Positions 28,619-36,874 of a DNA stretch of 64,000 bases are shown one piece after another. The notes below the pieces were generated by a model. The model was given only the letters and a program-made list of their open reading frames with translations. It was not told the origin of the DNA and did no database searches. The first letter of the stretch is position 1. Every line of letters starts with the position of its first letter. The stretch spans positions 62,001 through 126,000 of the forward strand of contig CBCXVT010000034.1 of NCBI GenBank assembly GCA_965178635.1, written 5' to 3'. The stretch comes from GCA-2733415 sp965178635. GTDB taxonomy: Bacteria; Bacteroidota; Bacteroidia; Flavobacteriales; Flavobacteriaceae. The position numbers and the translations under genes are program-made.

Positions 28619-28666
28619 CTGTCTATATTTTATAACAAAAATAAAAGAATTAACACATCTGTTAAC

Positions 28667-28709
28667 TGATAATTATCATAATTTAACTCAACTACTACTC
28701 TTAATTTTA
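28667..28709 (+). promoter_or_regulatory. FNR-type box and -7 element of hemN
   Basis: TGATAATTATCA (28667-28678) is a perfect TGAT-N4-ATCA palindrome. Its centre lies 33 bp before the -7-like TAATTTTA (28702-28709; last base differs from TAnnTTTG). This is the class II activator position. Confidence 0.72.
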
Positions 28710-28729
28710 CAGTCAGATAAAATTAGTAT

Positions 28730-30091
28730 ATGCAATCTTTAGTTCAAAAATACAATGTTCCTGGTCCTCGTTACACTAGCTACCCTACTGTTCCATATTG
28801 GAATAAAGAAGGAATCACTCGTGAAAATTGGATAAAAACATTTCAACATTCTTTTGCTGAAAGCAATCAATCTGAAGGTATTAGCTTATATATACATTTG
28901 CCATTTTGTGAAAGTTTATGTACATTCTGTGCGTGTCATAAACACATTACAAAGCGTCATGAAGTTGAAGATGATTATATAGATACAGTCATAAAAGAAT
29001 GGCAATTGTATTTAAATGTCCTTTTAGAACGTCCAATTATTAAAGAAATACATTTAGGAGGTGGTACACCTACTTTCTTTTCAAGTAAAAACTTAAAACG
29101 ATTAATTAACGGCATTTTTAAATCTGCTGATAAACATGATAATCATGAATTTAGTTTTGAAGGGCATCCAAATAACACTACTAAAGAACAGCTACAAGAT
29201 TTATATGATTTAGGTTTTACTCGTGTTAGCTTTGGTGTACAAGATTATGATGCAACAGTACAAAAAGCAATTCATAGGATTCAACCCTTAGAAAATGTTA
29301 AAAATGTAACAGATTGGGCAAGAGAAATTGGTTACACTTCAATCAGTCATGATTTAATTTTCGGATTACCTTTTCAAACTTTAGAGAAAGTAAAAAATAC
29401 TATCGCTATAACTAATGATTTAAAACCAGATCGTATTGCGTTTTACAGTTATGCCCATGTGCCATGGATTAAAGGTGTTGGTCAACGTGGATTTAACGAA
29501 AATGATCTACCACAAGAAAATGAAAAAAGAGAATTGTATGAGCAAGGTAAACGTTGGCTAGAAGAAGCTGGTTATATAGAAATAGGTATGGATCATTTTG
29601 CTTTGGGTACAGATACACTTTATGAAGCAACAAAAACCAAAACACTTCATAGAAACTTTATGGGCTATACAGCCAATAAAACACAATTAATGATAGGTTT
29701 AGGCATGTCTGCCATAAGTGATTCATGGTATGCCTTTGCACAAAATGCAAAAACGGTTAAGGAATACCAGCAACAGGTAAATGCTAATATTATACCTGTT
29801 TTTAGAGGACATGAATTAAGTGATGAAGATTTAATAATTCGTAAACACATTTTGAATATTATGTGTCATTTTAAAACTTCATGGGAAACACCAGAACTTC
29901 AGTTTAAAGGTTTACAAGACTATTTAAACTTACTTAAGGAAATGGAAGATGATGGATTAGTTATTATTACTCAAAACACTTTAGAAGTTCCTGAAAAAGC
30001 CAGAGCGTATGTAAGAAATATATGTATGGCTTTTGACGCTCATTTACAACGCAATAAACCTTCAACCAAATTATTTTCAATGACTATATAA
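28730..30091 (+). CDS. hemN: Oxygen-independent coproporphyrinogen III oxidase
   Basis: A 453-residue radical SAM enzyme that makes protoporphyrinogen IX without oxygen, for haem synthesis when oxygen is scarce. The N-terminal YNVPGPRYTSYPTVPYW is the HemN hallmark, the 4Fe-4S motif is CESLCTFCACH (CxxxCxxC) at about 59-69, and GGGTPTFF follows. Length is right for HemN rather than the shorter HemW. It is monocistronic, with an FNR box upstream and a terminator downstream. It fits the neighbouring cbb3, Nap and Nor haem proteins. Confidence 0.95.
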   Translation: MQSLVQKYNVPGPRYTSYPTVPYWNKEGITRENWIKTFQHSFAESNQSEGISLYIHLPFCESLCTFCACHKHITKRHEVEDDYIDTVIKEWQLYLNVLLERPIIKEIHLGGGTPTFFSSKNLKRLINGIFKSADKHDNHEFSFEGHPNNTTKEQLQDLYDLGFTRVSFGVQDYDATVQKAIHRIQPLENVKNVTDWAREIGYTSISHDLIFGLPFQTLEKVKNTIAITNDLKPDRIAFYSYAHVPWIKGVGQRGFNENDLPQENEKRELYEQGKRWLEEAGYIEIGMDHFALGTDTLYEATKTKTLHRNFMGYTANKTQLMIGLGMSAISDSWYAFAQNAKTVKEYQQQVNANIIPVFRGHELSDEDLIIRKHILNIMCHFKTSWETPELQFKGLQDYLNLLKEMEDDGLVIITQNTLEVPEKARAYVRNICMAFDAHLQRNKPSTKLFSMTI

Positions 30092-30106
30092 TTTAATAAC
30101 ACCCAT

Positions 30107-30138
30107 AAAAAAGCCCTAACAATTCTTAGGGCTTTTTT
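30107..30138. terminator. Bidirectional terminator between hemN and the CBS-domain gene
   Basis: A perfect 13-bp stem (AAAAAAGCCCTAA with TTAGGGCTTTTTT) and a 6-nt loop, with the A and T tracts inside the stem. Confidence 0.9.
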
Positions 30139-30158
30139 AATTAATTATATTTTTAGTA

Positions 30159-30578
30159 TTAATACTGCTCTAACAAGTATGTAATTAAATCAGTAGTTGT
30201 AACAATACCAACTAACTTACCGTTTTCTTCTACAGGTAAAGCATGAAAATTTTCTTTTGCTAAAATTTTAGCCACATCATAAATCGTATCTGTTACGTTA
30301 ACAGAAGTTACTGTTTTAACCATAACTTGCTTTAGCGTAAACATGTTGTATACAATAGTATCTACATGATCTTCCTCCTCATAAGTTGCATCTGCAAAAC
30401 TAATTCGTAATAAATCAGTATAACTCAGCATTCCTTCTATTTTATTATTATTTACAACTGGAATATGTCTAATGTTATGCTTTTTGAATAATCCTTCAGC
30501 CTTTTCTAATGTATCTGTTAAATTCAACAACACTAAATTACTGGTCATGATCTTTGAAACTGGAACTCTCTTTTTCAT
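30159..30578 (-). CDS. Two-CBS-domain protein
   Basis: A 139-residue protein made of a CBS pair: SKIMTSNLVLLNLTDTLEKA... then HNIRHIPVVNN for the first repeat, and VKTVTSVNVTDTIYDVAKIL... then FHALPVEENGKLVGIVTTTDLI for the second. CBS pairs bind adenine nucleotides and act as energy sensors. It stands alone between hemN and the cbb3 operon. Its promoter carries two FNR-like boxes, suggesting a low-oxygen role that is otherwise unknown. Confidence 0.88.
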   Translation of the reverse strand: MKKRVPVSKIMTSNLVLLNLTDTLEKAEGLFKKHNIRHIPVVNNNKIEGMLSYTDLLRISFADATYEEEDHVDTIVYNMFTLKQVMVKTVTSVNVTDTIYDVAKILAKENFHALPVEENGKLVGIVTTTDLITYLLEQY

Positions 30579-30654
30579 ACTGGGCTTTTTTTATACCTCA
30601 TAAAGGCTTGTTGATAAATGTATTAAAGAGAAGACATCTATATTTTCTCTACTA

Positions 30655-30719
30655 TAAAGTTCGGAAAAAAATAAGAATTAACACATGATATATATTAGTA
30701 AAACTACTGATAATAATCA
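30655..30719 (-). promoter_or_regulatory. Tandem FNR-type boxes upstream of the CBS-domain gene
   Basis: A perfect box TGATAATAATCA (30708-30719) and a weaker one TGATATATATTA (30686-30697) lie upstream of a -7-like GAACTTTA (complement of 30655-30662). The box centres are 33 and 55 bp from the -7 centre, close to class II and class I activator positions, and 22 bp (two helical turns) apart. Confidence 0.5.
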
Positions 30720-30726
30720 GTCCAAA

Positions 30727-31431
30727 CTAATGGCAATATATCGGGTTTGATGATAGAAATAAACTGCTATTTTCAGGAGAAATGTATGGGATTCCTAAAC
30801 CTAAGCCTCTAAAAATAAACAATGCCCCAAGAATAACTACAAATACTGGAATAGCTTTTTGCAAACGATTCCTAAATCTTGATGAAAAGGCATCTTTTAT
30901 ATATAGTAAAACACTTAATAGCGGAACAGTTCCTAGACCATATAAACTCATATACAGTGCAGAATTTATACTACTTGTCATTGCAACAGCACCAACCAAA
31001 GCAATATAAACCATCCCACATGGTAGAAAACCATTTAGAAACCCAATCATGAAAATTGAGTAATAGGATTCTTTTTTAAGATACAACCCTAAGTTTAGCT
31101 TCAACTTATTTAACAAGCGTGTAAATGGCGAAAATCTTAACGTTATTCTATGACTTATTCTAGGAAATACCACTAAAACAATCATCACAATTCCGATAAT
31201 AATTGATAGATTTTGCTGTAATCCAGATAAAAAAAGGCCTTTACCAACCAAACCAAATAAAGCCCCTAAAAGGCTATAAGTGATAATTCTTCCGAAATGA
31301 TATAATAGTATTTGAATATGTTTTTTTGTAGCATTTGTTTTACTCAAAGGTAAAATCATGGCTATTGGCCCACACATGCCTATACAATGTAAACTTCCTA
31401 AAAGCCCTAATATGAATCCTGCATAAAGCAT
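30727..31431 (-). CDS. SafE/UreH-DsbD_2-type membrane protein of the cbb3 cluster
   Basis: A 234-residue protein with six hydrophobic segments and the signature GLLGSLHCIGMCGPIAM near the start, then GFLNGFLPCGMVY further on. The paired cysteines in these motifs suggest metal or thiol chemistry. This family ends most Bacteroidota cco operons and is thought to help copper delivery or assembly of the oxidase. It starts one base after the ccoH stop. It is unrelated by position to the TSUP permease of the molybdenum operon. Confidence 0.85.
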   Translation of the reverse strand: MLYAGFILGLLGSLHCIGMCGPIAMILPLSKTNATKKHIQILLYHFGRIITYSLLGALFGLVGKGLFLSGLQQNLSIIIGIVMIVLVVFPRISHRITLRFSPFTRLLNKLKLNLGLYLKKESYYSIFMIGFLNGFLPCGMVYIALVGAVAMTSSINSALYMSLYGLGTVPLLSVLLYIKDAFSSRFRNRLQKAIPVFVVILGALFIFRGLGLGIPYISPENSSLFLSSNPIYCH

Positions 31432-31878
31432 TTACAATAACACATCTTGTTTATACAAGTAAGCTATACCATCACAGGTAAAGTCAATAGCAATGTTCCA
31501 GCGACCATCAACAAGATCTTTTTTCGGTAAAAATAAGATGTTGGAAGAAACCAATAAAGGAATTTCTAGATCCAATTTCTTGTTTGATGGCCTATATAGG
31601 AACATTTTTCCTTCAATTTTATCAGAGGGTAATTCTTTGGGAAATACCACGAATATCCCTTTTTCTGTAATGTCAACTTTAATAGACTCACTTAATAACT
31701 GTAAGTTTTTTTCTTTATTAATCTCACTCTGAAATGCCAATTCATTTTTATAATAGTCATCAACTACTAAATCATGATCGTATTCAGAATTTGTAGACAT
31801 TTTGATGACAAAAAATAAAATAAACGCCATAAATGCTGCTATAGCAATAACAATTGATGTTCCCCAGTTAATTTTCAT
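31432..31878 (-). CDS. ccoH: FixH/CcoH cbb3 oxidase assembly protein
   Basis: A 148-residue FixH-type protein with one N-terminal membrane helix (about 6-26) and a periplasmic beta-sandwich domain. The Y-D-H-D-L-V-V-D-D-Y-Y segment after the helix is the family mark. It helps assemble the cbb3 oxidase together with CcoI and CcoG. It is 11 bp downstream of ccoG and directly adjoins the SafE-type gene. Confidence 0.88.
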   Translation of the reverse strand: MKINWGTSIVIAIAAFMAFILFFVIKMSTNSEYDHDLVVDDYYKNELAFQSEINKEKNLQLLSESIKVDITEKGIFVVFPKELPSDKIEGKMFLYRPSNKKLDLEIPLLVSSNILFLPKKDLVDGRWNIAIDFTCDGIAYLYKQDVLL

Positions 31879-31889
31879 AAGTCTATTTT

Positions 31890-33311
31890 TTATCTAAATC
31901 GTCGTGGTCCTAAAAAGTTTGTAGAGGTTGTTTCTATTCTCTTACCATTACTAAATATACCAACCTTAATTTTCTCACGATCTTTTGTTAGCTCAGATTT
32001 TGGGATTTCAACAAATAACGTTCCTGTTGATAAAGCTTGCGCTTCAAGGTGTATTTCTGAAATACCAACAACATTTATAACACCGTCATGAGACAATAAT
32101 TTAAATTCTAAATTAGAAATATCTTCACTGGTTTTATTAACCAATTTATAGGTAAACACGTTACTAATAATGTTATTAGCTTTCTTTTCATACAACTGTC
32201 CTGGAAGCTTTAATAAACTTGCCTCAACGTCATTTCTAAGAAATAACATCACACTCATAACAGCTAACAGTAATATCAATACTGCTGAATACGCCTTATT
32301 TCGTGTTGTAAAAATAGTTTGCTCACCTTTACTAATATTATCTTCAGAGTCATAACGAATTAAGCCTTTTGGTAAATTGACTTTTTCCATCATAAAATCA
32401 CAAGCATCAATACAAGCGGTACAGTTTACACATTCTAACTGCGTTCCGTTTCTGATATCAATACCTGTTGGGCATACCTGAACACATTGATTACAGTCTA
32501 TACAATCACCTTTACCTAAAGCATCACGATCTTCATTCTTTTTAAACTTAGAGCGGCCTTCTGTACGTTCACCTCTTACATAATCATAAGCAATATTGAT
32601 TGTTTTATTATCAAGTAAAACACCTTGTAGCCTCCCATAAGGACATGCTATTATACATACTTGTTCTCTAAACCATGAGAACACAAAGAAAAATACTGTT
32701 GTAAAAATCAATAATGCAATCAAAGTACCAATATGTGATAAAGGTTCATAGAAGATGTAGTCTATTAATACATCACTACCAATGAAATAAGCTAAAAACA
32801 CATTAGCTATTACAAATGAAATGATATAAAATATAGTCCATTTTAATAGACGCTTTCTTATTTTTTCAGAAGTCCACTTTTGTTTATCTAACCTTATTTG
32901 AGCTCCTCTATCACCTTCTATAGCGTATTCTATTTTTCTGAATACCATTTCCATAAAAATAGTTTGAGGGCAAATCCACCCACAAAAAATCCGTCCGAAA
33001 ATAACTGTAAATAATACGATGAATAACACCCCAATAATCATTGCCATTACTAACAAATGAAAATCTTGTGGCCAAAATGGGAAACCAAAAATATTGAATT
33101 TCCTATCTATAACATTGAATAGTAAAAACTGATTACCGTTAATTTTTAAAAAAGGAAAAGAAAGCAAACACAATAACAACAACCAACTAATTTGTGTTCT
33201 GTATTTATAAAATCTACCGGAAGGTTTCTTGGGATACACCCAGTTTCGTTTTCCTTCATCAGTAATAGTACCGATAGAATCTCTAAACACTTCTTTTCCT
33301 TGATCTGACAT
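31890..33311 (-). CDS. ccoG: Cytochrome c oxidase accessory protein CcoG
   Basis: A 473-residue polyferredoxin-like membrane protein. It has about five hydrophobic segments, the CGWICPQTIFMEMVF motif, a CPYGRLQG motif and two 4Fe-4S clusters (CIDCNQCVQVCPTGIDI and CVNCTACIDACD). A C-terminal immunoglobulin-like FixG domain follows. CcoG is the copper-reducing accessory factor for cbb3 oxidase. Length and order are standard for Bacteroidota. Confidence 0.95.
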   Translation of the reverse strand: MSDQGKEVFRDSIGTITDEGKRNWVYPKKPSGRFYKYRTQISWLLLLCLLSFPFLKINGNQFLLFNVIDRKFNIFGFPFWPQDFHLLVMAMIIGVLFIVLFTVIFGRIFCGWICPQTIFMEMVFRKIEYAIEGDRGAQIRLDKQKWTSEKIRKRLLKWTIFYIISFVIANVFLAYFIGSDVLIDYIFYEPLSHIGTLIALLIFTTVFFFVFSWFREQVCIIACPYGRLQGVLLDNKTINIAYDYVRGERTEGRSKFKKNEDRDALGKGDCIDCNQCVQVCPTGIDIRNGTQLECVNCTACIDACDFMMEKVNLPKGLIRYDSEDNISKGEQTIFTTRNKAYSAVLILLLAVMSVMLFLRNDVEASLLKLPGQLYEKKANNIISNVFTYKLVNKTSEDISNLEFKLLSHDGVINVVGISEIHLEAQALSTGTLFVEIPKSELTKDREKIKVGIFSNGKRIETTSTNFLGPRRFR

Positions 33312-33364
33312 CTAATTTATTTAACTTAATTGATGTTTTTTATGTATTAACTCGTATTCCTAAA

Positions 33365-34237
33365 TTAATTAGCAACCCAAATTTCTCCTTCAGGAGCTTT
33401 TGCACCAGCAGGATTTGTACCTTCTAATGTTAATATATATGAAGCTACTTGCTGAATTTCAGAAGGCTTTAATCCTTTTTTAGACCAAGCTTCCATTCCT
33501 TTTGCAGGTCTACCTCCTTGTGAAATAGTTTTAAAGATATTATTGATTCCACCACCAAGCACCCAGTGTTCATCAGTCAAATTTGGACCAATACTTCCAC
33601 CACCATCTGGTTTATGACAAACAGCACAATTTTGCACAAAAACTACTTTTCCTGCCTCTATATCTGCTGCTTCAGTTAAAGCTACAACTGTGGTATAATC
33701 TACTAAATCTTTAGCTGTTTTTTTATACTCTTCTATTTCAAGTCTTGCCAATTCCATTTCATTTTCAAATTCTTGAATTTGAGAATCTCCATCAAACACA
33801 TGGTATTTAGCCATGTATACTACTGCAAAAACAATAGTTGCATAAAATCCCCATACCCACCATGGCGGTAAAGCATTATCAAGTTCTTTAATACCATCAT
33901 AGTTATGATTCAGTACAATTTCTTCTTCCTGATCAATCGGTGTTGCATTGGTTGCATTTTTCAAAAACTTTGCTAACCAAGATGGTTTATTTACGGTAGC
34001 TTCAATTTTTGCTTGTCTTTCTTCTTCAGACATCATACGCAACATCATATTATTTATTGCTGCATAACATGTTTCAAAAACGATTATGATAAATAAAATT
34101 AAACCTAATAATAATGTTATTTCAGGGAATTTTATAAATGCTGGTTGATCTCCTGAGTCAATAAAATATTCTAAAATTCCAGCAGAACCAAAGAATATTA
34201 ATGGCACTCTGACATGAAGTGGGAAATATCTTTTCAT
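33365..34237 (-). CDS. ccoP: cbb3 oxidase subunit III (CcoP), monohaem form
   Basis: A 290-residue protein with two N-terminal hydrophobic segments, a cytoplasmic loop, a third helix at about 127-145 (WWVWGFYATIVFAVVYMAKY), and one cytochrome c domain with CAVCHK near residue 200 and a late Met ligand in GMEAWSKKGL. Many proteobacterial CcoP proteins have two haems; here only one CxxCH is present, which is usual in Bacteroidota. It passes electrons to the catalytic subunit. It is 15 bp after ccoQ. Confidence 0.93.
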   Translation of the reverse strand: MKRYFPLHVRVPLIFFGSAGILEYFIDSGDQPAFIKFPEITLLLGLILFIIIVFETCYAAINNMMLRMMSEEERQAKIEATVNKPSWLAKFLKNATNATPIDQEEEIVLNHNYDGIKELDNALPPWWVWGFYATIVFAVVYMAKYHVFDGDSQIQEFENEMELARLEIEEYKKTAKDLVDYTTVVALTEAADIEAGKVVFVQNCAVCHKPDGGGSIGPNLTDEHWVLGGGINNIFKTISQGGRPAKGMEAWSKKGLKPSEIQQVASYILTLEGTNPAGAKAPEGEIWVAN

Positions 34238-34252
34238 AATTTACTGTTTTAT

Positions 34253-34420
34253 TTAATTATCTAATGGTAACTGACTGACTTTATTGATATATGAACTTTT
34301 TGATTTAATAACCCACCAAAATAAGGCGATAAAAAATGCAAAAAAGATAAGTAGTGACATGATTGGGTATATTTCTATACCGTCAATCGTTTCCATATGA
34401 TGTTTTATAAACTTTAACAT
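34253..34420 (-). CDS. ccoQ: CcoQ-like small cbb3 oxidase subunit
   Basis: A 55-residue protein with a single membrane helix (about 19-37, rich in Phe and Trp) flanked by basic and polar ends. Its place between the fused ccoNO gene (11 bp) and ccoP (15 bp) is the canonical ccoQ position. CcoQ stabilises the CcoP-core interaction. Sequence similarity within this family is low, so the call rests on position, size and topology. Confidence 0.8.
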   Translation of the reverse strand: MLKFIKHHMETIDGIEIYPIMSLLIFFAFFIALFWWVIKSKSSYINKVSQLPLDN

Positions 34421-34431
34421 AGTCTTTGTTT

Positions 34432-36606
34432 TTAGTTTTGTACAGTTTCTTTTACTTTAATATCAGTACCTAATCGTTGTAAATACCCAATTAAAGCAAT
34501 AATTTCTCTGTCTTTTAACGGAATAAACTCGTTACCTTTTTCAGATGCCTCTTCTTTAAATGATGCATTAATATCATCATTCAGTAATAAATCATCAGCA
34601 ATAGTTTTTGCTTGTTGTTCTATAGTTGCATCAACATTTTGAATTTCAGCTTCTGTATACGGCACTCCTAGAGTTACCATAGCTTCCATTTTATCTGCTG
34701 TTTTAGAGTAATCTTGTTTATTAGATATTATCCATGGGTATCTTGGCATCAATGATTTTTCTTCAATTGCTTGTGGATCATACATATGATTGAAATGCCA
34801 TACGTTTGATTTTAAACCTCCTTCACGATGCAAATCTGGTCCTGTACGCTTAGATCCCCATAAAAATGGATGGTCATAGACGAATTCCCCTGCTTTAGAA
34901 TATTCACCATATCGCTCTACTTCAGAACGGAAAGGCCTAACCATTTGTGAGTGACATGATACACAGCCTTCTCTAATGTAAATATCTCTACCTTCCAATT
35001 CTAATGGCGTATAAGGTTTTACACTACTAATAGTTGGAATATTAGAATCTACCATTATTGTTGGTACAATTTGAATAACCCCACCAATAAGTATGGCTAC
35101 TGTTGCTAAAATTGATAATTGTACTGGTTTACGCTCTAACCATACATGGAATGTTTCACCACGTAAACGTCCTTTCCCTAATTTTTGTAATTCAGGTGCT
35201 TCAGCTAATTCATCAGTAACTTTTTCTCCTGATTTAACTGTTTTAATGATATTAAATAACATTACAAAAGCTCCTAATATATATAAAGAACCTCCAATAG
35301 CACGCATCCAATACATTGGCATGATTTCTACAATTGTATCAACAAAACTGTAAACTAGAGTTCCTTCTGGGGCAAATTGTTTCCACATTTCTGCCTGAAC
35401 AAACCCAGCTACGTACATAGGTAAAGCATATAAGATGATACCTAATGTTCCTAACCAAAAGTGCGTATTTGCAAGCTTTAAAGAATGTAAAGTTGTTTTA
35501 AACATTCTTGGTACTAACCAATAGATCATACCAAATGCTAAGAATCCGTTCCAAGCTAAAGCCCCTACATGAACGTGTGCAATAATCCAATCTGTAAAGT
35601 GTGCTATGGCATTTACATTTTTTAAAGATAACATTGGTCCTTCAAAGGTTGCCATACCATAACCAGTAATGGCTACTACCATAAATTTTAACACCGGATC
35701 AACACGTACTTTATCCCAAGCACCTCTTAATGTCAATAATCCGTTTATCATACCACCCCATGAAGGCGCTAATAACATAATTGAAAAAGCAACCCCTAAG
35801 TTTTGTGCCCATTCTGGTAATGCAGTATATAATAAGTGATGTGGTCCTGCCCAAATGTAAATGAATATTAATGACCAGAAGTGTACAATTGATAAACGGT
35901 ATGAATATACTGGTCTATCTGCTGCTTTAGGCACAAAATAATACATCAGCCCTAAAAACGGTGTTGTTAAGAAAAAGGCAACGGCATTGTGCCCGTACCA
36001 CCATTGTACTAAAGCATCTTGTACTCCAGCATACACTGAATAACTCTTTAAAAATGATACTGGTAACTCTAAACTATTAAACACGTGTAATACTGTAACA
36101 GTTACAAACGTTCCTAAGTAAAACCAAATAGCGACATACAAGTGACGTTCCCTCCTTTTTAAGATAGTCCAAATCATATTAGCTCCAAAAGCTAACCACA
36201 CTAAGGCAATAGCAATATCAATAGGCCATTCAAGTTCTGCATACTCTTTACTAGACGTATATCCTAATGGTAATGTAATAGCTGCCGCAACAATAATTGC
36301 TTGCCAACCCCAGAAGTTAAGCTTACTTAAAAAGTCACTTGCCATTCTGGCTTTTAACAAACGTTGTAAAGAGTAATAAACCCCAGCAAAAATTGCGTTA
36401 CCTACAAATGCGAAGATTACTGCATTTGTGTGTAAGGGTCTTAATCGTCCAAAACTTAACCAGGATACACCATCTGTTAAATTTGGAAAAATAAACATTA
36501 GTGCTAGTAATAGTCCAACACTCATACCTACTAAGCCCCAAAGAATGGTAGCGTAGATAAAATTCTTTACAATTTTGTTGTCATAGTAAAATTGCTGTAG
36601 TTCCAT
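34432..36606 (-). CDS. ccoN: Fused cbb3 cytochrome oxidase subunits I and II (CcoN-CcoO)
   Basis: A 724-residue fusion. The N-terminal part (about 1-470) is the 12-helix haem-copper catalytic subunit: RPLHTNAVIFAF (low-spin haem His), QWWYGHNAVAFFLTTPFLG (CuB His), the following HHLLYT and HVHVGALAWNG. The C-terminal part (about 520-724) is the monohaem CcoO, with an anchor helix and CVSCHSQMVRPF. It reduces oxygen with high affinity. The start was set at the ATG complementary to 36604-36606, 4 bp after the ccoS stop; a longer frame from 36639 would overlap ccoS by 29 bp. Confidence 0.96.
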   Translation of the reverse strand: MELQQFYYDNKIVKNFIYATILWGLVGMSVGLLLALMFIFPNLTDGVSWLSFGRLRPLHTNAVIFAFVGNAIFAGVYYSLQRLLKARMASDFLSKLNFWGWQAIIVAAAITLPLGYTSSKEYAELEWPIDIAIALVWLAFGANMIWTILKRRERHLYVAIWFYLGTFVTVTVLHVFNSLELPVSFLKSYSVYAGVQDALVQWWYGHNAVAFFLTTPFLGLMYYFVPKAADRPVYSYRLSIVHFWSLIFIYIWAGPHHLLYTALPEWAQNLGVAFSIMLLAPSWGGMINGLLTLRGAWDKVRVDPVLKFMVVAITGYGMATFEGPMLSLKNVNAIAHFTDWIIAHVHVGALAWNGFLAFGMIYWLVPRMFKTTLHSLKLANTHFWLGTLGIILYALPMYVAGFVQAEMWKQFAPEGTLVYSFVDTIVEIMPMYWMRAIGGSLYILGAFVMLFNIIKTVKSGEKVTDELAEAPELQKLGKGRLRGETFHVWLERKPVQLSILATVAILIGGVIQIVPTIMVDSNIPTISSVKPYTPLELEGRDIYIREGCVSCHSQMVRPFRSEVERYGEYSKAGEFVYDHPFLWGSKRTGPDLHREGGLKSNVWHFNHMYDPQAIEEKSLMPRYPWIISNKQDYSKTADKMEAMVTLGVPYTEAEIQNVDATIEQQAKTIADDLLLNDDINASFKEEASEKGNEFIPLKDREIIALIGYLQRLGTDIKVKETVQN

Positions 36607-36610
36607 AAAG

Positions 36611-36784
36611 TTATGATTTGTTTTTTTTAGGGGATTCAACTACTAATTCATCATCAAAAAGCATACGTACTGATGGCGTGTATGAATCATCATACTGACC
36701 ACTTTTTACAGCAATAACAAATGCTATAAAAAATAAAACCGCAACAATAATACTTATGGTGATTAGAATATATATCACTCCCAT
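36611..36784 (-). CDS. ccoS: cbb3 oxidase assembly protein CcoS
   Basis: A 57-residue protein with one N-terminal membrane helix (about 3-25) followed by AVKSGQYDD, the CcoS hallmark in which a Gly-Gln-(Y/F)-D-D segment follows the helix. CcoS is needed for haem and copper insertion in CcoN. It starts the operon at an FNR box and ends 4 bp before ccoN. Confidence 0.9.
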   Translation of the reverse strand: MGVIYILITISIIVAVLFFIAFVIAVKSGQYDDSYTPSVRMLFDDELVVESPKKNKS

Positions 36785-36805
36785 ATCTTAATTTTTACCT
36801 AAAAA

Positions 36806-36848
36806 CAAAAGTATTGTTATTAGAATTTCAAAAATATGATATTTATCA
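36806..36848 (-). promoter_or_regulatory. FNR-type box and -7 element of the cco operon
   Basis: TGATATTTATCA (36837-36848) is a perfect FNR-type palindrome; the minus strand carries TACTTTTG, a perfect TAnnTTTG, at 36806-36813. The box centre is 33 bp upstream of the -7 centre. The predicted unit is ccoS-ccoNO-ccoQ-ccoP-ccoG-ccoH-safE. Confidence 0.8.
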
Positions 36849-36874
36849 TATCTTTAAAAAGAATTCAATATAAA

